Of a stretch of 31,809 bases of DNA, positions 7,718 to 15,879 are shown piece after piece. The DNA comes from a virus. The notes beneath the pieces were generated by a model. It was not told the origin of the DNA and searched no databases. It worked only from the letters and a program-made list of their open reading frames with translations. The DNA lies in the IMG/VR virus record IMGVR_UViG_3300028676_000020, positions 1 to 31,809 of that record; one strand, written 5' to 3'. Each line of letters starts with the position of its first letter. Positions within the stretch are counted from its first letter, which is position 1. The position numbers and the translations under genes are program-made.

Positions 7718-9325
7718 ATGAATGATAATAATTTAGTTTTAAATGGGGAATTATTAGAACTCTCCTCAAAAGATAATGGTGATTTAGTTGGAAAATTTTT
7801 AATATGTCCACTTGATGAATCAAATTTAAATGGAGTCGGACTTCGTGAATCTGATTTATCACAAGATGAATTATTAGGATTAGCTACTAGACCAGTGCAA
7901 TGTAAAGTAATTGATAAAAATGGTAAGTTAGATTTTGGTAGTCATGAAGCAAAAGTAACATATGTAAAAGATGAGAATGGTAATTTAGTTAAAAAATATG
8001 TTTTTGATACTCAATCAGTAGGTTATCATACAGAAGTTTCAATAGAAAATATTGAAATTGATGGTGTAACTAAACGATGTATAGTTGCTGTAGCATGTAT
8101 ATGGGCTAGATATGAAAATGTTATTTCAGTTATTAATAGATTAGGAATATCACTACATACAAGTTGGGAAATTGCTTATTCTGAATATTATATGGACGAA
8201 GGTGTTAAATGGATAAAAGGATTAAATTGGCTTTCAAATTGTTTATTGGGAAGTAATATATCTCCAGCATACGGAGTCGCAGGATTACTAGAAGTGGCAG
8301 AAGAAGATCAAGAAATTCAAATCTCAAACGCTTTAGTTGAAGACAATGATGCTATTAAAAAAATAGAACAATTTAATCCTATCAATACAAGTAATCAAAC
8401 TGATAAAAATTCAGTTGATAATAAATTAAATAATGAAGATGCACAAAGCAATGAAGGAGGAAATAAAAAAATGGTAAATACAAAAAAAAGTAAACAAATA
8501 GAAAATTCATCTCTAACTATTGGAGATGTTTATAAAGCTATTTATGATGCATTATGGGATAGTGAATATGACCCAGATACAGTAATAATTCATCCAGTAG
8601 AACAAGAAATTTTAATTCATGAATATGATGATTTGGAAGAAAATTATATTCAAATTCCATATATAATGAATGAGGATGGTACAGTTGTATTAGGTGATGG
8701 AACATGTGTGGCAATGGTATTTATGCCACAAGCAACATATAATATGCAATGTTGTGAATCTACACTAGCCAAAGAAAAAGCAACAAAAGAATTAGATGAA
8801 GCAAACGCTACATGTAAGAAAAAAGATGAGGAAATGTCAGAATTACAAAATAAATTAAAAGAAAAAGAAATAGAACTATCTTCAAAAATTAGTTCTATTG
8901 TTGATTTAGGTAAAAATATTTCTGAAAAAGAAAGTGTAATTGCTGAAAAAGACGAATTACTTCAAGCTAAAGAATTGGAACTTTCTGAACTAAAACCTTT
9001 TAAAGAGGAATTAGATAAAATAAATGCAGAAAAAGAAGCTCTTGAAATTGCTGAAAAGAAAGAAACATTTAAAAATGAATACTTATCAACTAAGTTAATT
9101 TCTGAAAAAGATTTAGAACTTAGTGAAGTCAAAGAAGCTATTGAAACTATGGATAATTCTAAGATGGAAATATTTATTGCTCAAAAAGTGATTGCTAAAG
9201 CAAAAGCTGGAAAATCACAAATTGAAGTTTCAGAATTAAATAAAGAGCCAAAGGTAGAAGTAAATTTAAACTCAACATCTAATAATGATAAAGAATTTAG
9301 TTTTGCTGATGTTAATTGGAAATAA
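7718..9325 (+). CDS. Head maturation protease-scaffold fusion (putative)
   Basis: The product has 535 residues from ATG 7718, the ATG after GGGAGGTGAG (7701-7710); a GTG at 7706 lies inside that Shine-Dalgarno sequence. The N-terminal ~200 residues form a mixed domain with a His in VGYHTEVS and a Ser in SLHTSWEIAYSE. A His followed by an S-W-E-like strand is typical of phage prohead serine proteases; catalysis is inferred, not shown. After a polar linker, residues 252 onward hold an acidic domain and then a long Glu/Lys-rich coiled coil (about 355-500), the hallmark of an internal scaffolding protein removed during maturation. An internal start at 8471 probably makes the scaffold alone. Position between portal and capsid genes fits both functions. 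Confidence 0.7.
   Translation: MNDNNLVLNGELLELSSKDNGDLVGKFLICPLDESNLNGVGLRESDLSQDELLGLATRPVQCKVIDKNGKLDFGSHEAKVTYVKDENGNLVKKYVFDTQSVGYHTEVSIENIEIDGVTKRCIVAVACIWARYENVISVINRLGISLHTSWEIAYSEYYMDEGVKWIKGLNWLSNCLLGSNISPAYGVAGLLEVAEEDQEIQISNALVEDNDAIKKIEQFNPINTSNQTDKNSVDNKLNNEDAQSNEGGNKKMVNTKKSKQIENSSLTIGDVYKAIYDALWDSEYDPDTVIIHPVEQEILIHEYDDLEENYIQIPYIMNEDGTVVLGDGTCVAMVFMPQATYNMQCCESTLAKEKATKELDEANATCKKKDEEMSELQNKLKEKEIELSSKISSIVDLGKNISEKESVIAEKDELLQAKELELSELKPFKEELDKINAEKEALEIAEKKETFKNEYLSTKLISEKDLELSEVKEAIETMDNSKMEIFIAQKVIAKAKAGKSQIEVSELNKEPKVEVNLNSTSNNDKEFSFADVNWK
8471..9325 (+). CDS. Scaffolding protein from an internal start (nested, in frame)
   Basis: Within the protease gene, AAGGAGG (8454-8460) precedes an in-frame ATG at 8471 by ten bases. 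The stretch AAGGAGGAAATAAAAAAATG closely matches the leaders of true genes here (for example AAGGAGGAAATAAATTATG before 9626). Translation from 8471 gives 284 residues: a compact acidic domain (about 1-105) and a long heptad-patterned coiled coil. This mirrors the lambda C/Nu3 arrangement, in which the scaffold is the C-terminal part of the protease gene expressed separately and in excess. Inferred role: core for capsid assembly. Confidence 0.65.
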   Translation: MVNTKKSKQIENSSLTIGDVYKAIYDALWDSEYDPDTVIIHPVEQEILIHEYDDLEENYIQIPYIMNEDGTVVLGDGTCVAMVFMPQATYNMQCCESTLAKEKATKELDEANATCKKKDEEMSELQNKLKEKEIELSSKISSIVDLGKNISEKESVIAEKDELLQAKELELSELKPFKEELDKINAEKEALEIAEKKETFKNEYLSTKLISEKDLELSEVKEAIETMDNSKMEIFIAQKVIAKAKAGKSQIEVSELNKEPKVEVNLNSTSNNDKEFSFADVNWK

Positions 9326-9397
9326 AATAAATCAAATCAAGAAGCTATTGATAAATATACTAATATATGTTAATATTGGTATAGGAGGTGATTGGAG

Positions 9398-9574
9398 TTG
9401 GAACAAAAACAACGTTCTTATTATGTAGCTGATACAATTAAAGAAATGACATTCTTAGTAAAGAAGGATTGTATATTAAAAAAAGTTACGGATGATAGAA
9501 ATAATCCTAGATATAAGGTATTCCTATTTGAAGATTCACCTTATTTACAAGAATGTTTAAAAGATTATAAATAA
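9398..9574 (+). CDS. Small conserved-looking phage protein
   Basis: The product has 58 residues. TTG 9398 is preferred to the in-frame TTG 9392, because AGGAGGTG (9383-9390) is too close to the latter. The sequence alternates short strands and a Cys/Lys-rich turn (FLVKKDCILKKV, then NPRYKVFLFEDSP), suggesting a small beta protein. It could bind nucleic acid or another virion protein; I do not recognise it with confidence. It lies between the scaffold and the inserted endonuclease. Confidence 0.5.
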   Translation: MEQKQRSYYVADTIKEMTFLVKKDCILKKVTDDRNNPRYKVFLFEDSPYLQECLKDYK

Positions 9575-9625
9575 TAAAATAAATAACATTTTATATTCAT
9601 AGAAGATTAAAGGAGGAAATAAATT

Positions 9626-11110
9626 ATGCAAGAAAATAAAAGTAAAACAAGAAAAGTATTCATAGAGGAATTACCAAGGTTTACAGAAGGAAGGTATAAA
9701 AGTAAGATTAACTGGTTGGGATGTATGGGTTGTAAAATCTATTTCATATATGATAATATTGAAGGTTATATTGAAATTATTGGGTATGACATTGAAAATA
9801 GTAAATTAACAATTAAATACTTGGAAAATATTACAAAAATTACTACAACTAATTTTGCTAAATGTCAACTAGGACAAGTATTAGGAAAAATAACTAGAGA
9901 TTTTAAAGTAAAGATTGGTACTAGATTTCAAGATGATAAAAGAGATATTACTATCATTGATAGAAAAGTAGACAAAGATAAATATGAAACTGAATGGAAA
10001 TACTACAAATACAGATGTAATAAGTGTAGCTTTGATTGTAGAGAACATTGGAGCATAAAAGATAAAGAATATAAAGAAGAATTATGGATTGAAGAAAATA
10101 TGTTATTATCAAGAAAGCAAGGTTGTTCATCTTGTTCTGGTCATATAGTAGTAGAAGGAATTAATGATATTCCAACAACTGCACCAGAATTAATTCAATA
10201 TTTCTCAAATGGATATGAAGACTCAAAAAAGTATACTAAATCTAGTAAACAAAAAATTAATCCGGTCTGCCCTAATTGTGGGAAAATCAAGGAAAAATCA
10301 ATGTCGATATGTACAATTTATAAACAAGGTATATCATGCTCTTGTTCTGATGGATTCAAATATCCAAATAAATTTGCATTAAGTGTCCTTGAACAATTAG
10401 GATTAGATTTTGAAACTGAATTTACTCCTGAATGGATTAAACCAAGAAGGTATGATTTTTATGTGTCGTCTATTAATAAAATAATAGAAATGGACGGAGC
10501 ATTAGGACACGGGAATAAGAAGGATTTAGAAGGAAGAAATTCCACAGAAACGAAAGAAATTGATGACTATAAAGACAAACTTGCACAAGAACATGGAATT
10601 GAAGTTATTAGAATTGATTGTGATTATGATAATAATGACAGATTTCAATATATTAAAAATAATATTCTAAAATCTAATTTATCAAAGTTATTTGATTTAT
10701 CTAAAATCAATTGGGAAAAAGCAGAAGAATTTGCTTTATCTAATTTAGTAAAAGTTGCCTGTGATTATAAAAATAATAATTCTGAATTAACTACTTTAGA
10801 CATTGCTAATCTAATGCATTTGCATAGAGCAACAATTATCAGATACCTTAAACAAGGCACAGAAGTATGTTGGTGTAATTATGACGCTAAAAACGAAATT
10901 AGAAAAGCCGTTGGGAATAATGGGAAAATGGGTGGAAATTCAGTTAAAGTATTCAAAGATAATTTTTTATTAGGGGTATTTCAGTCTGTTTCGGAATTAT
11001 CAAAACAGTCAATAAAAATATTTGGAACAACATTAATTAGACAAAATATATCAGAGGTTTGTAAGGGTATAAGAAAAGAATATAAAGGTTTTACTTTCGA
11101 ATATGCATAA
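9626..11110 (+). CDS. Free-standing homing endonuclease (Vsr/EDxHD-like) with NUMOD-type C-terminus
   Basis: The product has 494 residues. Cysteine pairs (CNKCSFDC, CSSC, CPNC, CSCS, about residues 130-250) suggest zinc-binding DNA-contact modules. The nuclease core follows: KPRRYDFYV then IIEMDGALGH (about 270-295), the Asp...Glu-x-Asp-Gly...His arrangement of the very-short-patch-repair/EDxHD fold, and later GIEVIRIDCDYD. The C-terminus contains a helix-turn-helix (TLDIANLMHLHRATIIRYL) and NUMOD1-like repeats (VKVFKDNFLLGVFQSVSELS). Such genes are mobile and cut DNA lacking them. It interrupts the usual scaffold-decoration-capsid order, has its own strong ribosome binding site, and is followed by a strong terminator at 11126-11162. 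Confidence 0.75.
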   Translation: MQENKSKTRKVFIEELPRFTEGRYKSKINWLGCMGCKIYFIYDNIEGYIEIIGYDIENSKLTIKYLENITKITTTNFAKCQLGQVLGKITRDFKVKIGTRFQDDKRDITIIDRKVDKDKYETEWKYYKYRCNKCSFDCREHWSIKDKEYKEELWIEENMLLSRKQGCSSCSGHIVVEGINDIPTTAPELIQYFSNGYEDSKKYTKSSKQKINPVCPNCGKIKEKSMSICTIYKQGISCSCSDGFKYPNKFALSVLEQLGLDFETEFTPEWIKPRRYDFYVSSINKIIEMDGALGHGNKKDLEGRNSTETKEIDDYKDKLAQEHGIEVIRIDCDYDNNDRFQYIKNNILKSNLSKLFDLSKINWEKAEEFALSNLVKVACDYKNNNSELTTLDIANLMHLHRATIIRYLKQGTEVCWCNYDAKNEIRKAVGNNGKMGGNSVKVFKDNFLLGVFQSVSELSKQSIKIFGTTLIRQNISEVCKGIRKEYKGFTFEYA

Positions 11111-11125
11111 AATAATAATAAATAC

Positions 11126-11162
11126 AAAGAGAGATTAGATAAATTCACTAATCTCTCTTTTA
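11126..11162 (+). terminator. Strong intrinsic terminator
   Basis: AGAGAGATTA (11128-11137) pairs perfectly with TAATCTCTCT (11149-11158) and leads into TTTATT. It ends the endonuclease transcript. The capsid genes downstream then need read-through or an unrecognised promoter. Confidence 0.8.
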
Positions 11163-11217
11163 TTATATAAAAAAATAAATTAAAAAAATTAGAATAATGA
11201 AAGCGAGGAAATAAATT

Positions 11218-11679
11218 ATGTTAAGAAATTTACAAACAAATGGAAACGACTATGCAAATGGGCAAAATACAGTATCAGTTGATATGGTAAGGGGGACTTT
11301 TGTAACTACTGATGAATCAACCAAAACACTAGCACTCGCAAACTCGATTGCTGGAGCAAAATTATTAGATAGGGGTACTAAACTAACAAGAGATGTTGCT
11401 CAAGGTTTTGCTATCTCTGTTTACGATACAGATCAAGATACAATATTAGCCGGAGAAAGAGGATACTTAAATACTTTAGAAGGTAGATGGGCTACAACTG
11501 AATACAATTCTACAGTTAATGCATCACTTGCAATAGGTAGCTATTTAAATATATCTGCTGGAAAACTAATCGCTTCACCATCAAATGCAGTTACAATAAT
11601 TAAATTTATTGGACTAGTTCCTGATTGTGGACATACATTAGCTGGGTTTGAAATAGACGCAACAGCTAAATTAGCTTAA
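11218..11679 (+). CDS. Head decoration / capsid-stabilising protein
   Basis: The product has 153 residues and is rich in Thr, Ala, Gly and Val with a beta-strand pattern. A short N-terminal arm (MLRNLQTNGNDYANGQ) precedes a compact body, and Gly/Asp turns recur (YDTDQDTILAGERGYL). It lies directly before the major capsid protein in an operon with only 24 bases between. Decoration proteins of HK97-fold phages bind the outer capsid and hold it after expansion; they usually have this size, position and all-beta character. The ribosome binding site GCGAGG is weaker than that of the capsid gene. Function inferred from context. Confidence 0.7.
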   Translation: MLRNLQTNGNDYANGQNTVSVDMVRGTFVTTDESTKTLALANSIAGAKLLDRGTKLTRDVAQGFAISVYDTDQDTILAGERGYLNTLEGRWATTEYNSTVNASLAIGSYLNISAGKLIASPSNAVTIIKFIGLVPDCGHTLAGFEIDATAKLA

Positions 11680-11703
11680 TAGAGAAAGAGGAGGAAATAA
11701 ATT

Positions 11704-12696
11704 ATGAATATAGAATTATCACAATACATGACAAGCAAGGGTACAATGTACGAATGGGCAGAGAAAGTAGTAAATAAAAAGGAATTAACACCAGAACAAA
11801 TTGCAATTTCAGAAACAGTAAATAAATTTGCAGTAGAAATTGCAAACAGTGGGTTAGGAAATGTAGCTTTATCAGATTATTTACAAAGAGTTGTACAAGA
11901 ACAAATCTACGATGAACCTTCTGAATTATTAGATACTATGTTCAATCAAGGTGCTATTGGAGAATTTGATGATTATAATTCAATTGGAACTTATAAGAAC
12001 TCTTTACTAGCACACGAAGTTTCTGAAAGAGGTGGTAGTGTAGATAAGTCTTATATCGACTTCAATAGATATAAAATGGTACATACAAACCTACAAATTG
12101 AAACAGAATTAAGATATGATGATTTAAGAAGAAATGGTGCATTAACTATTGCACAATTAACTCTTGATGCTATTCAAGCTCTTCAAAACAAAAAATTCCA
12201 ATCAATATTTGCTAATCTTAATTCATTATTAGTATCAGGTGCTAATGTATTTGATGCAACTGGTGGATTAACAGTTCAATTAATGGATGATTTTGCTGGT
12301 TATGTAACTGATCATTCATTTACAGGACAACAATTAATTACTGGATTATCAACAGATTTAAGAGATATTAAGAATATGCCTGGTTATACAGATTTCTTAT
12401 CTTATAACATGAAAGACTCTTTAAATATGGGTACTGGTATACTTAATGTTTACAACAGTGTTCCATTAGCTCAAATATCTGCTGGTAAGTTATTGGTTGA
12501 TGGAAGCACATTAATTCCGGCAAAAACAATTTTTGGATTCTCAGATAAAATTGGAAAATGTGATATGAGAGGACAATTAAGAGTATTACAAGATTTAAAC
12601 AATGCAAAAGAAACTATTGAATTGAAGTTCACTGGATATGAATTTATTTATGCAATAGATCATCTTGAAAAAGTTGCTAAAATAAAAGTAAAATAA
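11704..12696 (+). CDS. Major capsid protein (HK97 fold)
   Basis: The product has 330 residues and builds the icosahedral head. Features consistent with the HK97 fold: a helical N-terminal arm; an extended loop region rich in acidic and aromatic residues around 75-130 (EVSERGG then IDFNRYKMVHTNLQIETEL); a long spine helix (LTIAQLTLDAIQALQNKKFQ, about 145-164); an A-domain with mixed strands; and a final beta segment. Ribosome binding site GAGGAGG (11691-11697) is strong, and codon use favours smooth high expression. It follows the decoration gene and precedes connector genes, the standard order. No frameshift or intron is visible. Confidence 0.88.
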   Translation: MNIELSQYMTSKGTMYEWAEKVVNKKELTPEQIAISETVNKFAVEIANSGLGNVALSDYLQRVVQEQIYDEPSELLDTMFNQGAIGEFDDYNSIGTYKNSLLAHEVSERGGSVDKSYIDFNRYKMVHTNLQIETELRYDDLRRNGALTIAQLTLDAIQALQNKKFQSIFANLNSLLVSGANVFDATGGLTVQLMDDFAGYVTDHSFTGQQLITGLSTDLRDIKNMPGYTDFLSYNMKDSLNMGTGILNVYNSVPLAQISAGKLLVDGSTLIPAKTIFGFSDKIGKCDMRGQLRVLQDLNNAKETIELKFTGYEFIYAIDHLEKVAKIKVK

Positions 12697-12711
12697 TAAA
12701 ATAAATTAAAT

Positions 12712-12735
12712 GGGGAAGGAATTAATTCTTTCCCC
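12712..12735 (+). other. Perfect hairpin downstream of the capsid gene
   Basis: GGGGAAGGAA and TTCTTTCCCC pair around a 4-base loop, giving a 10-bp stem (one GU pair) with no T tract after it. More likely an RNA-stabilising or processing hairpin, protecting capsid mRNA and lowering expression of downstream genes, than a full terminator. Confidence 0.55.
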
Positions 12736-12757
12736 TAAATTATAAGGAGAGAAAACA

Positions 12758-13354
12758 ATGATAAATAAAAAAGAAGAATTTGAAGTATTGAATTATTATG
12801 ATTATCCTAGGTATTTACCTAGTATTGAAGGTTTAGGGTATAAGATTAACGGTCAAGTAGATGGAGATGCTGGTTTTGAATTTATAACATTTAATGATTT
12901 AAGAACAGTAAATCAAAAATCAGAAGCATTTAGAAATGGTACTTTAGAATTTACTGAAGATTACAAAGATGAACTATACAAGGAATTAAGAATAGATATA
13001 AATAATAACAATTATTTCACTAGAAGAATGATTGAAGATATTATATTAGATCCAAATGATGAAAAAATTACAAAAATAGTAAATATAACAAGTAAAGATA
13101 CAATGGATAATTTTAGAAGAATATTAGTCAAACTTACTAATGATAATGAATATGACATTAGTAATAGAGTTAGAGAATATATAGATGCTAGAGAGTATGA
13201 ACTACATAATAAAATTACAAAAAGTGCTTTACCAATACCAAAAAGCAAAGTTTACAAACCAGTAGTTGAAGAAACAATTGAAACAGCAGTAGTTCCAGAA
13301 AAAGAAGAAGTTAAAGAAACTAAAGCGAAAGCTAAAAAGGCTATAGCTGAGTAA
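12758..13354 (+). CDS. Hypothetical head-region protein
   Basis: The product has 198 residues. The N-terminal half is mixed (YYDYPRYLPSIEGLGYKING), the middle helical and charged, and the last 45 residues are a low-complexity Glu/Lys/Ala/Val tail (VVPEKEEVKETKAKAKKAIAE). It lies in the virion operon between capsid and connector genes, so a head or neck role is likely. I do not recognise the family. A terminator follows at 13353-13381. Confidence 0.55.
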   Translation: MINKKEEFEVLNYYDYPRYLPSIEGLGYKINGQVDGDAGFEFITFNDLRTVNQKSEAFRNGTLEFTEDYKDELYKELRIDINNNNYFTRRMIEDIILDPNDEKITKIVNITSKDTMDNFRRILVKLTNDNEYDISNRVREYIDAREYELHNKITKSALPIPKSKVYKPVVEETIETAVVPEKEEVKETKAKAKKAIAE

Positions 13355-13381
13355 AGATAGGGAAATAATCTCTATCTTTTT
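13353..13381 (+). terminator. Intrinsic terminator
   Basis: AAAGATAG (13353-13360) pairs with CTATCTTT (13372-13379) and continues as a T tract. The stem overlaps the stop codon of the preceding gene. Confidence 0.65.
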
Positions 13382-13404
13382 TATATTTGAAAGGAGAAGA
13401 GAAT

Positions 13405-13875
13405 ATGGTTAATACACCCTATCAAGATTTAATAACAAAATTTATAAAGAAAATAAAACAAGATGTTAAGTTCTTTACCTATAATGGTTTGTCTGATGAA
13501 GAAATTGAAGCCATAGTAACAGAACGTTCATTAGAATTATTAGATACTGCTTGTGATGAAATTGAACCTCAATTAGACCAATTAACATTATCAGATAGAG
13601 ATGACTCCCTAGAATGTTTTGATGATGAACTCACAAGAATAGAAATAGATACTATTTCTGACATGATGAAAATAATTTATATGAGAGAGCCTATATTAAA
13701 ATTAAATAAATTACAAACATATATAGGAACAGATATTAAGACATGGAGTCCTCCAGACGAAAGACGAACTTATTTAGGATTATTAAACGATATAGAGAAT
13801 AAAATGCAAATAAAAATTGACAAATGTAATTCTATAGATAGAACTACAGGAAAGCAAAGGTCATTATATGACTAG
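13405..13875 (+). CDS. Head-tail connector / adaptor protein (putative)
   Basis: The product has 156 residues. ATG 13405 is chosen because AAAGGAGAAGAG lies just before it; a longer frame from TTG 13387 would place the Shine-Dalgarno inside the gene. The protein is predicted all-helical and acidic (LSDEEIEAIVTERSLELLDTACDEIEPQLDQL), typical of small adaptor proteins that bind below the portal (HK97 gp6 / SPP1 gp15 class). Its stop overlaps the next gene's start by eight bases, implying translational coupling. Assignment is by position and helical character. Confidence 0.55.
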   Translation: MVNTPYQDLITKFIKKIKQDVKFFTYNGLSDEEIEAIVTERSLELLDTACDEIEPQLDQLTLSDRDDSLECFDDELTRIEIDTISDMMKIIYMREPILKLNKLQTYIGTDIKTWSPPDERRTYLGLLNDIENKMQIKIDKCNSIDRTTGKQRSLYD

Positions 13876-15175
13876 TAATTTAAGTAATGTAATAAATTAT
13901 TGTAGAGTAATTAATGGTTCTAAAGGTTTTAATGATACAAAAACACAATTAATAAATGAAATTTCACAAGATTATAATACTGCAAGACAAGATACAATAT
14001 ATAGATTTGATGTATTAATTAATTCTATTGATGCAAAAGATGTATATATAAATGATTCTACAACTTCAATAAAAGGAGTCATAGATATATCAAGAAAACA
14101 AACCGCTGACACTGATATGGAAGAAAAGATACAGGTATATCCTAACCAAATTAAACAAGGGGATATTATTAAATTTAAAGTAAATGATACAGACACATTA
14201 AGAACATATTTGATTAAGAGCAAAATAGATAAGAAACATGGATATGACGAAGGTATATTTGAAGAATGTAATCATGTTTTAAAATGGATGTATCAAGGTA
14301 AATTATATGAATATCCTTGTATTTTAATTAATAATACAAAATACACAGGTGGGACGAAAACTCAAAACATAGGTATTACAGAATCCAGTGCGATGATGGG
14401 GATTTTAATAACAAAAAATATAGATACAAAAACCATTGCAAATAATCAAAGAATCTTATTAATGGACAATGCTTGGAGAGTTACTTTGAATGATAATGCA
14501 ACAATGGAAGGATTATTATCAATTTCCCTTGGTAAAGATAGCATTAGTGAAAATGATAATACAGAACTAGAAATAGCGGACTACTATGAACATAATTATG
14601 CAATTACTTTAAGTTCTAATATCCAAACATTAGTTGAAACTGAAACGTATAAAATAACACCAATGATTACTGATAAAGGAATTCAAGTATCGAATGCAAA
14701 TATTGTATATACTTCAAGTGATGAAACTATAGCTATAATAGATAGTACAGGATTAGTTACATCACTTGGAGTAGGAAATTGTATAATCACTGTTTCAATA
14801 GGCTCAGTAACTACTACATTAAATTTAACTGTCAATGCTAAAACTGTAACACCAGTTATAAGCTATTCATGTGATTGGTCAACAAGTAAAACATCTACAG
14901 GTGCTTTATTGAAAACATACGTATCAAGTACTGCCACTTTAAATGAAACAATAGATGGTGTAAGTAATAGTAGTTTAATAGTTAATTATAGTCTTGATTC
15001 AATTGGAAGTTCACTCTTATCAGTAGGATCAATTACAATTATTAGAAAGTCTAATACATCGTTCTTAGTTAAAAATGTTAGTGTTAATAGTAGTAAATCA
15101 TTTACTGTAACATTTGTTAATAGTACAGATAGTTCAACAATATCTACTCAAGTAGTTCAGTTAACAGGTATGTAA
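13868..15175 (+). CDS. Neck/head-completion protein with Big_2-type Ig-like domain
   Basis: The product has 435 residues. The N-terminal ~230 residues form a mixed domain with strands and turns (ILINNTKYTGG, NNQRILLMDNAWRVTLNDNATM), suited to a connector or stopper protein. From about residue 255 there is a bacterial Ig-like group 2 domain: IVYTSSDETIAIIDSTGLVTSLGVG then TITVSIGSVTTTLNLTV-like strands. Such domains bind weakly to sugars or cell surfaces and often extend phage virion proteins. The remaining ~110 residues are Ser/Thr/Val-rich and beta-like, possibly a second decorated domain. It is translationally coupled to the upstream adaptor gene. The host for an Ig domain in the neck region is unusual and may make surface whiskers. 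Confidence 0.6.
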   Translation: MTSNLSNVINYCRVINGSKGFNDTKTQLINEISQDYNTARQDTIYRFDVLINSIDAKDVYINDSTTSIKGVIDISRKQTADTDMEEKIQVYPNQIKQGDIIKFKVNDTDTLRTYLIKSKIDKKHGYDEGIFEECNHVLKWMYQGKLYEYPCILINNTKYTGGTKTQNIGITESSAMMGILITKNIDTKTIANNQRILLMDNAWRVTLNDNATMEGLLSISLGKDSISENDNTELEIADYYEHNYAITLSSNIQTLVETETYKITPMITDKGIQVSNANIVYTSSDETIAIIDSTGLVTSLGVGNCIITVSIGSVTTTLNLTVNAKTVTPVISYSCDWSTSKTSTGALLKTYVSSTATLNETIDGVSNSSLIVNYSLDSIGSSLLSVGSITIIRKSNTSFLVKNVSVNSSKSFTVTFVNSTDSSTISTQVVQLTGM

Positions 15176-15176
15176 A

Positions 15177-15192
15177 AACAAAATATATAAGA
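15177..15192 (+). repeat. AT-rich junction motif, variant copy
   Basis: AACAAAATATATAAGA begins two bases after the preceding stop codon and stands directly before the long stem at 15194-15268. Confidence 0.5.
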
Positions 15193-15193
15193 C

Positions 15194-15268
15194 AACCATT
15201 TAAAAGAATGATTTTATGTTGAAATATGAAGTCTGTAAGCTAGTGATAGAGTCATTCTTGAAATGGTT
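15194..15268 (+). promoter_or_regulatory. Long base-paired leader upstream of the 15304 gene
   Basis: AACCATTT (15194-15201) pairs with AAATGGTT (15261-15268), and inside it AAGAATGA (15204-15211) pairs with TCATTCTT (15252-15259), separated by a tiny internal loop (AA against G). This 16-bp stem closes a 40-base loop region. No T tract follows, so it is a structured leader or processing site rather than a classic terminator. Confidence 0.5.
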
Positions 15269-15303
15269 TAAATATTAAAAATATTAGATGGAGGTGGTGG
15301 TAA

Positions 15304-15879
15304 ATGAGTGAATCATTAGATAGTTTTAAAGTATTCAAAGATTATATAAAAAAATGTGTATTAGAAGATAATTTGCTTCAAAAATTAATTTACTACCCAT
15401 ATAGTAATTGCTTAGAAAAAGATGACCTAGAAAACCCTTTCGATCTGTTCGATGAAAAAACTGTTTTTGACTCAAATGGAAATGGAGTTCATGGAATTTT
15501 ATTATTTAAAAGACAATCTGATATAATTATGAATGCTGAGATGCCTTTAATACTTATTTCGTTTGAACAAACTAAAAAAAGTAAAGAACTATCTAATATA
15601 TATATTATGATAAAAATAATTTGCAAAGGAACTAGTATACAAGAATTATCTAATGGTGATTCTAGAATATACAGTATAAAAAGTAAATTAAGTGATTGTT
15701 TAGAAGGTGCTAACATTAATGGCTTAGGTGAAATAACTGAAAATTCATGTAAAGAAATGTCAATTAATTCTGAAAATGATGCTATATTGTTAATGTTTAA
15801 AGGATTTATGTTTACAAAAAATCTATCTTCAAATAAAAATTTCAAAAAAAGAATATTAGGTGAAAATTATGATAATTAA
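15304..15879 (+). CDS. Tail-completion or neck protein (putative)
   Basis: The product has 191 residues, with ribosome binding site GGAGGTGGTGG (15291-15301). It mixes helices and strands (PLILISFEQTKKS, YIMIKIICKGTSIQEL) and could be a tail terminator, which caps the tail tube and joins it to the neck. It lies before the tail tube gene, as tail terminators do, though one other gene intervenes. Its end overlaps the next gene by about ten bases. Function is an inference from order and size. Confidence 0.45.
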   Translation: MSESLDSFKVFKDYIKKCVLEDNLLQKLIYYPYSNCLEKDDLENPFDLFDEKTVFDSNGNGVHGILLFKRQSDIIMNAEMPLILISFEQTKKSKELSNIYIMIKIICKGTSIQELSNGDSRIYSIKSKLSDCLEGANINGLGEITENSCKEMSINSENDAILLMFKGFMFTKNLSSNKNFKKRILGENYDN

